From assembly GCA_013361015.1 (NCBI GenBank), contig JABWAN010000035.1, forward strand, positions 1-14,062: a stretch of DNA of 14,062 nucleotides, written 5' to 3'. Positions 6,783 through 13,224 of this stretch are shown here, piece by piece. Within the stretch, counting starts at the first letter, position 1. Each line of letters begins with the position of its first letter. The notes beneath the pieces are model-generated. The model saw only the letters and a program-made list of their open reading frames with translations, ran no database searches and was not told the origin of the DNA. This DNA is from Candidatus Zhuqueibacterota bacterium (lineage in GTDB: Bacteria > Zhuqueibacterota > Zhuqueibacteria > Zhuqueibacterales > Zhuqueibacteraceae). Both the position numbers and the translations under genes were made by a program.

Positions 6783-7778
6783 TCAGGGCTGCCATTTTAT
6801 TTCGAACAACTGCACGCGATGATTACCGCTGTCGAGCACGAGCATGTGCATGGCGCTTGCGTCTTTGCGGTCTGCAGGCGTGGGGGCGGCCTGCAGCAGC
6901 GCGACCGCGGCCCGCAGCAGCGCGACCGCGGCCGGCGCTTCGAATGCGTTTGTGCCTTTGCCGCGTTCGCCAAATTCACCTAGGCTTTCGCCCTCCCTCC
7001 CCAGAAAACTCAAAGCGTGGCGCTCGCGATCCGTGACAATCATGCCATGTCGCCATTCCGCGATTCCGCACGGCGCGGCCAGTGTGTTCGCACCCAAGCG
7101 GCGCAGAAAATTTCCGAAGGTATCATAAACCATGATCGCCGCCCGCGATGAATCACTCACCCAAACTTCGTTGCGCCGGGAAATAAAAATCTTTGCGGGT
7201 CGTGCGAGCCCGCCTTCGCCCCAATTGAAATCACCGAAACTCGCTTTGGGGTCGCCGAAAGCATCGAAGCGCAACACGCGATTGAATTCGTGGTCTGCAA
7301 CGAACAACTCGCCTTGCACAGAAAGGCCCAGCGCGGCAGGGTAGCCGAAGTGCAAATTTTCGTCACCCGTTTCGTTCGAGATGTAAGAAGAGATAAAGTT
7401 CAAATCTTTATCATAACGTTGCAAACGCTGGTTGTTGTAATCCGCCACGAAAACATCCAAGTCGTTGCCCGCCCACACGTCCACGGGGCGATCGAATTGC
7501 TGCTCGCCGAAACCGAAGCCGCCGACTTCGCGCAAGAGCTTGCCCTGCAAGTTGCATTTCACAACGCGGTGATTGCCGGTGTCGGCGATGTAAATGTTGT
7601 CTTCGAGATCGACGCTCATTCCCAACGGATGCGCCAGTCGGATCGCGCTCGCAGAATCGCCGAGGATCGTGCGCAGATACTTCACCTCCACGTGTGATTG
7701 TGTCGTGCCGAGCTTGCTGGTCGCGAGTACGGCCAGGGCGATTACGCTGGGAATATTGCAACACGTTTTCATGTGCAT
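6783..7778 (-). CDS. Secreted NHL-repeat beta-propeller protein
   Basis: 331 residues from ATG 7778 (an alternative ATG lies two codons on, at 7772). The open frame extends to 7889, but the first 37 residues are not signal-like and are left out. The N-terminus (MHMKTCC then IPSVIALAVLATS) looks like a signal peptide, so export is likely; no lipobox is seen. About six NHL blades follow, each with the 'P.G......(I/V)(Y/F)VAD..N.R(V/I)' pattern: IYIADTGNHRVVK, VFVADYNNQRLQRY, LFVADHEFNRVLRF, VWVSDSS, a degenerate IVTDRERHALSF blade, and MLVLDSGNHRVQLF. Such propellers bind proteins, RNA or sugars; no catalytic site is visible. The loop before the last strand is expanded by a duplicated AAVALL(R/Q). 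No partner can be named; the neighbour upstream is a polysaccharide deacetylase. Confidence 0.85.
   Translation of the reverse strand: MHMKTCCNIPSVIALAVLATSKLGTTQSHVEVKYLRTILGDSASAIRLAHPLGMSVDLEDNIYIADTGNHRVVKCNLQGKLLREVGGFGFGEQQFDRPVDVWAGNDLDVFVADYNNQRLQRYDKDLNFISSYISNETGDENLHFGYPAALGLSVQGELFVADHEFNRVLRFDAFGDPKASFGDFNWGEGGLARPAKIFISRRNEVWVSDSSRAAIMVYDTFGNFLRRLGANTLAAPCGIAEWRHGMIVTDRERHALSFLGREGESLGEFGERGKGTNAFEAPAAVALLRAAVALLQAAPTPADRKDASAMHMLVLDSGNHRVQLFEIKWQP
6893..6934 (-). repeat. 21-bp tandem duplication inside the NHL gene
   Basis: Two copies of a 21-base unit (6893-6913 and 6914-6934) with 20 of 21 bases identical, in frame. They encode AAVALLR and AAVALLQ in minus-strand order, lengthening the last propeller blade by seven residues. 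The unit is GC-rich and contains CCGCGG. Confidence 0.9.
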
Positions 7779-7902
7779 GGCTTCAATCTCGAGATTGAGA
7801 GTTGCTGCTTGGAAAACCAAACGGTGGGAAGATAGAAGGCGTGGTGCTTTCTTGCAAGCGTTGAAATGGGAAGGCCGAATTTGGAACACAGCCCCGGTCC
7901 GT

Positions 7903-8643
7903 TTACACGCTCCCGAGACCCTGCGCCAATTCTGAAATCGTCACGAAACGATATTCGTCCCGCAGCAGTGCCTCGATGATTTTTTCCACGGCCCACACGG
8001 TTTGGCTACGGTCAACGTGTTTAGTGTTGCCGCCGTCGTGCAAGATGATGATGCTGCCGGGCCGCACGCGGCGCATCACGCGTTGGTAGATTTTGTGCTG
8101 GCCCGGCAAATGCGGATCGCGCGGGTAAACGTCGCCGATCACGGTGCCGTAGCCGCAGGCCTCGATCATGTTGACCGTGCGCTTCGTGAACAGGCCCATG
8201 GGCGGACGAATGAAGCGCGGCTGCCGCCCGGTGTGGATGCGAATCGCCTCTTCGGTTTGATGAATCTCGCTTTGCACTTCTTCATCGCGGAGCAACGGCA
8301 GAATGCGATGATTGAACGTGTGATTGCCGATCTCATGGCGGCGCGCGGCAATACGCTGCGCCAAAAGCGGATACTTCAAAACATGGCGGCCGATGAGAAA
8401 AAAAGTGGCGGGAATATTGTAGCGCTCCAACAAGTCGAGAATCGCCGGCGTGAAATGTGGATGCGGGCCGTCATCAAAAGAGAGCGCAACGGTGCGCTCC
8501 TGCGTTTCGACGCGCCACAGCACGCGCCGCGTCAAGCGTGGGCCGAAGCGCTCAATGGCCAGCGCATGGCTGACGTCGCCCTTCGATAGCCGCCAGTGTG
8601 GCGCGGGCTTCCCATAGATTTTCGGCAACAAAGGAACCGTCAT
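7903..8643 (-). CDS. Polysaccharide deacetylase (NodB-homology, carbohydrate esterase 4)
   Basis: 246 residues with the NodB motifs in order: LSFDDGPH (54-61; catalytic base and metal Asp), HEIGNHTFNH (103-112; metal His 108 and 112), RFIRPPMG (143-150), and IILHDGG (199-205; catalytic His). CE4 enzymes remove N- or O-acetyl groups from peptidoglycan, chitin-like polymers or exported glycans, usually outside the membrane. No clear signal peptide is visible; the N-terminal 40 residues are basic and only slightly hydrophobic, so export is uncertain. The start ATG 8643 has only a weak AGG upstream. The genes on both sides run in the same direction, with gaps of 104 and 124 bases. A 15-base palindrome AAGAACG-T-CGTTCTT (8727-8741) lies in the upstream gap. 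The substrate is unknown. Confidence 0.92.
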   Translation of the reverse strand: MTVPLLPKIYGKPAPHWRLSKGDVSHALAIERFGPRLTRRVLWRVETQERTVALSFDDGPHPHFTPAILDLLERYNIPATFFLIGRHVLKYPLLAQRIAARRHEIGNHTFNHRILPLLRDEEVQSEIHQTEEAIRIHTGRQPRFIRPPMGLFTKRTVNMIEACGYGTVIGDVYPRDPHLPGQHKIYQRVMRRVRPGSIIILHDGGNTKHVDRSQTVWAVEKIIEALLRDEYRFVTISELAQGLGSV

Positions 8644-8747
8644 AGGCTCGACCTATTCTAGCATCGTGGTTGGCAACGATAGAAGCCTTTTATTCGTTTT
8701 CGCTTTGTTCGTTGCAGGTTGATAAGAAGAACGTCGTTCTTTGCAGC

Positions 8748-10127
8748 TCATCTGTTGTGCAGCGCCAGAAATTCGTCGCGGACGCTGTTGATGGTTTTGA
8801 TCAACCGTTTGCGTTCCAAGCGCAGCCGGTTGATCAAATGGCGATTCGTGAAGAGAAAGATCGAAAAGCTGAGATGTTCCCCGTAAGCGCGAACACGCTT
8901 GAGATAAGCCAACGCCCAGAATCCGCTCGCCGGCAAGCTCACCGCGTAGGCGCTTGCCCACCATCCACCGAGATAATACGCAACGACGCTGACTTGCAAA
9001 GTATAAAATACGAGAAAGGCCGCGCCGCCGGCAAATAAGAGCGCGGTGAGAATCTTCGTACGCTCGTCCACAAACTTTTGAGCGGCTCGTTCGGCAAGAT
9101 GATAAGGCACGAGATTGTTGAGGAGGCCGTAGAGTGCGAAAGGAAATCCGCCAAGGGTTACGAGCGCGGCCCAACCATATTCATGCCACGCCCGGCTCTT
9201 GCGCACGGACTCGCGCAAGAGCGCATCACGCAAGCGCAGCCGCGCCAGCTTGCGTTGATAGCTCGCCACTTGGTCGCGGATGGCAGTTACCACTGCCGGC
9301 CGCTGTTGCTGATAGTATTGCACGCCTTCGGCGATTTTCTGGCTGAGAAAAAATTTATCAAAGGCGCTGATTGTGCCCCGACCGTGCTCGGTCAGCAATT
9401 CCTCGCGGTAGATTTCTTCCAAAGCATGGACGAACTCATCCAACTCCTCGTCTTGAATATTCACCGTTAATTTTTCAAGGCGATTTTGGATTTCACGTGT
9501 GAGTGCGGTAACGCCGGCGATGGGGTCGCTATGGTATTGGGTGAAGTATTTGACCAACGGCACCGGCTCACCAACATTGACGAGCACGCGGCTGCGGAAG
9601 TGCGAGCGCGAGAAGAAGTGCAAGCCGAGGGGAACGAGTTGAATGCCGAGGTCGTAGCCGTTGCGCGCCTCAGTCTCGAGCACGATGCGCGCGGCGCCGG
9701 TTTTCACTTGCTTGACTTTGCGCAGCATATCGCTCGTCCCTTCGGGAAAGATGCCGATGGTCTCGCCTTTTTCCAAAACTTCATACGAAGCGCGAAACAT
9801 GGAAAGGTTCTGCTCCATCTTGTCGGGATCATCCTGCCGGCGATAAACCGGAATGACGCCAATGTTGCGCAGGAACCAATTCTTCACGCGGCCTTGAAAG
9901 AGGCCGGCATGCGCGATGTAATTGACCTTGCGTGCGAGCACAGCCCACAACACCATCGCATCCATGATGGAGTTGGGATGGTTGGCCACGAAGACCGCCG
10001 GCCCGGTTTCGGGGATTCGCTCCGCGTGGCGGACCTCGAGGCGCTGAAAGAAGAGGCCCAAACCCGCTTTGACGAGGATGCGAACGCCGCGATAGAGAGA
10101 ATGGAGTCGATCTTTTTTGAGGCCCAT
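8748..10127 (-). CDS. PlsC-type glycerophospholipid acyltransferase with C-terminal membrane region
   Basis: 459 residues. The N-terminal 230 form a PlsC-like acyltransferase domain: VFVANHPNSIMD (45-56), GVIPVYRRQDD (90-100), and GIFPEGTSD (125-133), the block II-III motifs of 1-acylglycerol-3-phosphate acyltransferases. The spacing is HX5D rather than the commoner HX4D, which I associate with the longer GPAT/Sct1-like branch (NHPNSL.D). The middle (220-315) is helical and charged. Hydrophobic segments at about 317-337, 359-381 and 383-408 should span the inner membrane, followed by a basic tail. It probably acylates a glycerol phosphate lipid. It lies downstream of the hisN-like gene across the large palindrome and may have its own promoter, not found. 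No Shine-Dalgarno is seen at ATG 10127. Confidence 0.88.
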   Translation of the reverse strand: MGLKKDRLHSLYRGVRILVKAGLGLFFQRLEVRHAERIPETGPAVFVANHPNSIMDAMVLWAVLARKVNYIAHAGLFQGRVKNWFLRNIGVIPVYRRQDDPDKMEQNLSMFRASYEVLEKGETIGIFPEGTSDMLRKVKQVKTGAARIVLETEARNGYDLGIQLVPLGLHFFSRSHFRSRVLVNVGEPVPLVKYFTQYHSDPIAGVTALTREIQNRLEKLTVNIQDEELDEFVHALEEIYREELLTEHGRGTISAFDKFFLSQKIAEGVQYYQQQRPAVVTAIRDQVASYQRKLARLRLRDALLRESVRKSRAWHEYGWAALVTLGGFPFALYGLLNNLVPYHLAERAAQKFVDERTKILTALLFAGGAAFLVFYTLQVSVVAYYLGGWWASAYAVSLPASGFWALAYLKRVRAYGEHLSFSIFLFTNRHLINRLRLERKRLIKTINSVRDEFLALHNR

Positions 10128-10299
10128 AGCATTCTGTCAACGCATCTCGGCAAAGTTCTTTGCAACGAATGCAACGGCGACAAATAAATTCTTGCTCCAA
10201 CTTAGAAGGATCTGCCCCGGAAAAAACACTTTACGTTTTCGGAGAGAGCAAATCTTTTCGGTTCCGACTCGTATTCGTTGCGATTCCGGCTCGAAGCTT

Positions 10300-10409
10300 C
10301 TAGTTCTACTTCGGCAGATTCCATTTTGCCCACGAAACACGCGCAAAACCCGAAAAGGCTTTACGTGTATTTCGTGGGCAGAAATTCTAATGCTCCTAAG
10401 TGGAACTAG
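10300..10409. repeat. Palindromic intergenic repeat, copy 2, within a ~110-bp inverted repeat
   Basis: The core 10328-10379 has ends GCCCACGAAAC and TTTCGTGGGC and the middle CGAAAAGGC, like copy 1. Here the arms go on outwards with a few mismatches and small gaps, to CTAGTTCTACTT (10300-10311) pairing with AAGTGGAACTAG (10398-10409). The right arm contains the stop codon of the hisN-like gene (TAG, 10408-10406 on minus). No T run follows the stem. The rest of the 10128-10299 gap shows nothing I can name. Confidence 0.7.
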
Positions 10410-11209
10410 GTGTCGTGGCTCATTCGTGTTGCGAGCTTGGCCTGGACGGCCTCATGCAAAAGGCTGTTGGTTGAAAAAGCATTGGGTCCGTGAATCGTGG
10501 CGCGGCCTTGCCAGTCTGTAAAGCGGCCGCCGGCCTCTTGCAAGATCGGCAGCAGCGGACCGCAATCCCACACCGACATGCGTGGGTCGATCATAATTTC
10601 GGCGCGGCCCGTGGCGACGAGCACATGACCATAGGCGTCGCCCCAAGTACGGTGCAATTTAGTTTCGGCGCAGAGTTGCTGCCATCCAGAAGGAGGACAA
10701 TCCCTTTCCATTTGGCGGTAATCGGTGACCATGAGGCGTGCTTCTTTTAAATCGTTCACCGCAGAAACGCGCGCGCGGCGGCCATTCCAAAAGCAGCCGT
10801 TGCCTTTGCTCGCCCAAATTATCTCGTTCAAAGCCGGCAGATTGACCACGCCGAGCACGACCTCACCGGCAACTTCGTAAGCCAGAAGCACCGCATAAAA
10901 CGGCACGCCGCAAATGAAGCTCTTCGTGCCATCAATGGGATCGATGTACCAAGTGCCGGCTTCCGCCGAAGCGCGTTGCGAGCCGGCTTCTTCGCCGACA
11001 ATGGCGTCGCCGGGAAAGTATTTGCTCAATAGGCTGCGAATTTCTTGTTCAGCGCGGAGATCGGCTTGCGTGACGGGCGAGCCGTCGCTTTTGAGGTCGA
11101 CATGAACGGGCGCTTGATAGTATGCGAGCGTAATTCTGCCCGCACGCCAACAGGCTTCCACTGCGATTTCCAAACGAGAGTCTATTGCGGAAGGTTGGAA
11201 ATGCGTCAT
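10406..11209 (-). CDS. Inositol monophosphatase-family phosphatase, probably histidinol-phosphatase (HisN type)
   Basis: 267 residues from ATG 11209. An upstream GTG at 11275 adds 22 residues that look like no family member; neither start has a good Shine-Dalgarno. Metal-site residues are in place: SPVTQAD (44-50), VGEEAG (71-76), WYIDPIDGTKSF (87-98; Asp90, Asp93), and WDCGPLLPILQEAGG (214-228; Asp215). DPIDGTKSFICGVPFYAVLLA, in two parts, resembles the HisN branch (DPIDGT.SFI.G.P...) more than SuhB or CysQ. HisN removes phosphate from L-histidinol phosphate, the second-last step of histidine synthesis. No other his gene is near, as is common for this type. The stop codon lies in a palindromic repeat. 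Another small-molecule phosphatase role is possible. Confidence 0.85.
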   Translation of the reverse strand: MTHFQPSAIDSRLEIAVEACWRAGRITLAYYQAPVHVDLKSDGSPVTQADLRAEQEIRSLLSKYFPGDAIVGEEAGSQRASAEAGTWYIDPIDGTKSFICGVPFYAVLLAYEVAGEVVLGVVNLPALNEIIWASKGNGCFWNGRRARVSAVNDLKEARLMVTDYRQMERDCPPSGWQQLCAETKLHRTWGDAYGHVLVATGRAEIMIDPRMSVWDCGPLLPILQEAGGRFTDWQGRATIHGPNAFSTNSLLHEAVQAKLATRMSHDT

Positions 11210-11392
11210 ATTGTACAATTCGGTGAGAAGTGATAAGCAGGATTGCGACGCGAGTGTAGCAAGTAGAACTTGCACTTTTGTATTCGAATGGCTTGCCCCC
11301 GTGCTCCGCTGAGTAACGCCAATATACGCTGATGATTTTCACTCGCGTCGCTTCTCGCCTTCGTGCGGCTAAAGAACGAAGGTGTGAGTTGA

Positions 11393-11469
11393 ATAAAAAA
11401 TGCCCAAGCTGCCACTACCAAAGCGAGAAACGCTCTATAGGAATAGATGGCCTTTGCCAGCTTGGGCAT
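11393..11469 (-). terminator. Structured intrinsic terminator after the H1-like gene
   Basis: 12-bp perfect arms ATGCCCAAGCTG (11400-11411) and CAGCTTGGGCAT (11458-11469), followed on minus by TTTTTT (11400-11395). The 46-base apical part is not a plain loop: CAAAG/CTTTG and AGCG/CGCT can also pair, giving a long branched or bulged stem. It starts 41 bases after the stop at 11510. Between it and the hisN-like start (11210-11392) I see only a 6-bp CCTTCG/CGAAGG hairpin and no clear promoter. Confidence 0.75.
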
Positions 11470-11509
11470 CGAAGCTCGAATTCCCCCCGTTGCTAAACCG
11501 CGCAAGACA

Positions 11510-11875
11510 CTACTTTCTGCCTCTTTTGGCGCCAGCTTTTTTCTTAGCGGCTTTCTTGGCAGATTTCCTGGCGACTTTCTTTGCGGTTTTCTTTTTCGCC
11601 GTTTTTTTCTTCGCCACCGCTTTTTTCGAGGCGACTTTTTTCTTGGCGGCTTTCTTTTTAGCGGCGGGCTTCTTGGCAGCTTTTTTCTTGGCTACCTTCG
11701 GCTTGGGGGGTACGCTCACCGCCGGTTCGACCGGCATCGGCATACTCGGCTCGCTTTCCTCCGTCATGGACGGTCCAAATGAGTCGGCATCCATGTCGCT
11801 CGACATATCCGTCGAGCCCATCCCAGACTCGGATGAATCGTCGTCATCGTCAGGAGTATAGGGCCAATTGTCCAT
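11510..11875 (-). CDS. Histone H1-like Lys/Ala-rich DNA-binding protein
   Basis: 121 residues from ATG 11875, which has GGAGG five bases upstream; a longer frame to 11923 lacks such a site. The N-terminal ~55 residues are acidic and disordered (D5 run at 9-13, many Ser/Met/Glu). The C-terminal ~65 are almost only Lys, Ala and a few Val/Thr/Arg in AAKKK-like repeats, ending KRGRK. The tail resembles the H1 C-terminal tail and bacterial AlgP/HctA-like proteins, which bind DNA without base preference and compact it. The opposite charges of the two halves suggest intramolecular masking, which is inference. It is divergent from a HU gene and close to two more. It has its own promoter and terminator. 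Low complexity means homology calls would be weak; the DNA-binding role rests on composition. Confidence 0.75.
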   Translation of the reverse strand: MDNWPYTPDDDDDSSESGMGSTDMSSDMDADSFGPSMTEESEPSMPMPVEPAVSVPPKPKVAKKKAAKKPAAKKKAAKKKVASKKAVAKKKTAKKKTAKKVARKSAKKAAKKKAGAKRGRK

Positions 11876-11942
11876 TGCTTCCTCCACGCAGTTAGTTTCA
11901 AAACGGCTCGTTGGGATAAACAACTGCTCTTTATGCGCATTT

Positions 11943-11971
11943 AAAATAAATTATCAATTCGCGATTTGCAA
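11943..11971 (-). promoter_or_regulatory. Sigma70-like promoter for the H1-like gene
   Basis: TTGCAA (11971-11966), a 17-base spacer and TATTTT (11948-11943) on minus, in AT-rich DNA. It leaves a leader of about 60 bases before ATG 11875. The same -35 hexamer is used by rnpB. Confidence 0.5.
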
Positions 11972-12043
11972 GAGCTATTTTATTGCAGAGTGAAAAAAAT
12001 GCTGATTTCATGCGGCTTTTAGCAGGACTTGCTGAGAAAATGC

Positions 12044-12072
12044 TTGCCTTCACTGGTTTTTGTGCCTATCTT
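12044..12072 (+). promoter_or_regulatory. Possible promoter for the first HU gene
   Basis: TTGCCT (12044-12049), a 17-base spacer and TATCTT (12067-12072) on plus. The match is moderate. The leader would be about 90 bases and contains a small GGGGT/ACCCC hairpin (12109-12130), which could affect translation. It is divergent from the H1-like promoter about 70 bases away. Confidence 0.35.
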
Positions 12073-12168
12073 TAAATGCAATCGCACCGCAAGGCTTCGC
12101 GACAATACGGGGTGGTTGCAATCTAACCCCCAATTCCTAATACCAACAAGCAGAGGAGTGAAGTGAGT

Positions 12169-12465
12169 ATGGCAGCAAAAGGAAAAGGCCCGATGACCAA
12201 AGGACAATTGATCAAGCATTTTGCTGAAACCTTTGGCCTCACCAGACAACAGACCGCGGATTGGTTCGCTGAATTGGCGCGGTTGGCCGCCAAGGAAGCC
12301 AAGAACGGTTTCACGGTTCCGGACATCGGCAAGTTGGTGGTCGTAAAACGCAAGGCTCGTATGGGGCGTAATCCCCAAACCGGCGAAGCCATCAAGATTC
12401 CCGCCAAGACCGTGCTGAAATTCCGCATTGCGAAGGCTTGCAAAGAAGCCGCGCTCGGAAAATAA
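12169..12465 (+). CDS. HU-family nucleoid protein (HU copy 1)
   Basis: 98 residues from ATG 12169, with GAGGAG at ten-base spacing; a GTG six bases earlier is closer to the Shine-Dalgarno and cannot be excluded. The HU/IHF fold is clear: two N-terminal helices (TKGQLIKHFAETFGL, then a conserved helix with TADWFAELARLAAKEA), the turn GFTVPDIGKLVVVKRKAR, and the DNA-arm motif GRNPQTGEAIKIPAKTVLKF with the kinking Pro of the arm tip. The end is AKACKEA, close to the family end. The N-terminus carries a short Lys/Gly extension (AAKGKGP). HU dimers bend and compact DNA. The gene is a single unit with its own terminator and lies within 2 kb of two other HU-type genes and an H1-like gene. Confidence 0.93.
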   Translation: MAAKGKGPMTKGQLIKHFAETFGLTRQQTADWFAELARLAAKEAKNGFTVPDIGKLVVVKRKARMGRNPQTGEAIKIPAKTVLKFRIAKACKEAALGK

Positions 12466-12507
12466 GCGGTGGCGGCTTCTTGACCGAATGCGATACAATT
12501 TTCAAAA

Positions 12508-12540
12508 AAAAGGCTCGTTTGCGAACGGGCCTTTTCTATT
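12508..12540 (+). terminator. Intrinsic terminator of HU copy 1
   Basis: AAAAGGCTCGTT (12508-12519) pairs with AACGGGCCTTTT (12524-12535) with one G-U, a 4-base loop and a T-rich tail. It starts 43 bases after the stop. Confidence 0.85.
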
Positions 12541-12560
12541 TCCATCCTCACCAAAATCCG

Positions 12561-12592
12561 ACCGGCCTTTCGCAGCGCGGCCGGTTTGTTTG
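12561..12592 (+). terminator. Second hairpin, possible back-up terminator
   Basis: ACCGGCC (12561-12567) pairs with GGCCGGT (12579-12585), followed by TTGTTTG on plus. It is 25 bases past the first terminator; the tail is weaker. Confidence 0.5.
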
Positions 12593-12664
12593 TAACCTCT
12601 CAAACCGGCGGGAGCAATTCTACGCAATGTCGCCCAGTGCAAAATAGATTTCCTTTTGCAGGGC

Positions 12665-12787
12665 ATGTTAGAGCGGCGCGCTCATGCTCTCGGCTTTAAG
12701 CCACCTCGCTCGAAGAGACCACTTCGGTAAACAAGCGAAGAATGCACCCCGGTGAAGCAGCGACGGAACATAAAAGACAAACCTAGC
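12665..12787 (-). repeat. Dispersed ~120-bp intergenic repeat, copy B
   Basis: Matches copy A (6609-6731) along its length; the core is CTTCGGTAAACAAGC on plus (12722-12736). Seven-base direct repeats GCATGTT flank it (12663-12669 and 12786-12792), which may be a target-site duplication, although copy A shares part of the left one. It lies between the HU copy 1 terminators and the promoter of the HU operon. Some hairpin pairing is seen, such as CTTCG/CGAAG around the core. No conserved frame. Confidence 0.75.
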
Positions 12788-12802
12788 ATGTTGCAAGGCA
12801 CC

Positions 12803-12852
12803 GCAGGGCGATTTAGAAATTACCCTGCTACGTTCCCCGCCTCAGATGAGGC
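12803..12852. promoter_or_regulatory. Two inverted repeats upstream of the HU/IHF operon promoter
   Basis: GCAGGG/CCCTGC arms with further inner pairing (12803-12828), and the compact palindrome GCCTCA-GA-TGAGGC (12839-12852). The second ends 22 bases before the -35 box, a position that would suit an activator or a nucleoid protein. There is no T run, so these are not terminators. Regulatory use is inference. Confidence 0.3.
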
Positions 12853-12874
12853 CTCCTTGTGCCGGAGTTTTAGA

Positions 12875-12902
12875 TTGACATTCTGAGCCATTTTCTTATA
12901 TT
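12875..12902 (+). promoter_or_regulatory. Sigma70-like promoter of the HU/IHF operon
   Basis: A perfect TTGACA (12875-12880), a 16-base spacer and TATATT (12897-12902). The start site would leave a leader of about 28 bases before ATG 12937. Confidence 0.65.
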
Positions 12903-12936
12903 GAACATAGGTATTCAGTGCCATTCGGAGTGAGTC

Positions 12937-13224
12937 ATGACCACGACGGAACTTGTCAAAAAGTTGGCGGAGCGCCTGCAAATTAGCCAGGCTGAAGCGC
13001 GGCGATTGCTGTTACGGATGCAAGAGACCGTGGTGAAGGATTTGGAAAGCGGTAAGACCGTGGTCATGCGCGGTTTCGGTTCCTACGGCACGCGCAAACA
13101 AGAAGCACGCCTTTCTTTCAACCCGGCTTTGCGCAAGCGCATGAGGCTTCCGCCCAAAGTGGTAATGTTCTTCCGTCCCTCGCAACGTTTGAAAGACAAC
13201 TTGGCCGCCGGGAGGTCCTCATGA
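12937..13224 (+). CDS. HU/IHF-family DNA-binding protein (HU copy 2)
   Basis: 95 residues, normal HU length. It has the helices TTELVKKLAERLQISQAEARRLL and QETVVKDLESGKTVVMRGFGSYGTR, here named in part, with the characteristic RGFGSY turn (45-50). The DNA arm is unusual: the consensus GRNPxTGE is replaced by a basic LSFNPALRKRMRLPPK, which keeps NP and the following Pro but has more Arg/Lys. The C-terminus FFRPSQRLKDNL fits the family. GGAG lies about ten bases before ATG 12937. The stop overlaps the next start as ATGA, so the two HU-type subunits are probably made together and may form a heterodimer like IHF alpha/beta. It is a separate sequence type from HU copy 1, not a recent duplicate. 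Confidence 0.88.
   Translation: MTTTELVKKLAERLQISQAEARRLLLRMQETVVKDLESGKTVVMRGFGSYGTRKQEARLSFNPALRKRMRLPPKVVMFFRPSQRLKDNLAAGRSS

Noticed and set aside
8727..8741. Palindrome AAGAACG-T-CGTTCTT after the PlsC-type gene
   Set aside because: With 7-bp arms, a one-base centre and no T run, it is too small for a terminator; an operator role is possible but unsupported.
11400..11861. Phe/Ala/Leu-rich plus-strand frames that look like membrane proteins
   Set aside because: They are antisense to the Lys/Ala codons of the H1-like gene; AAG/GCC read backwards as CTT/GGC and frame-shifted TTC/TTT.
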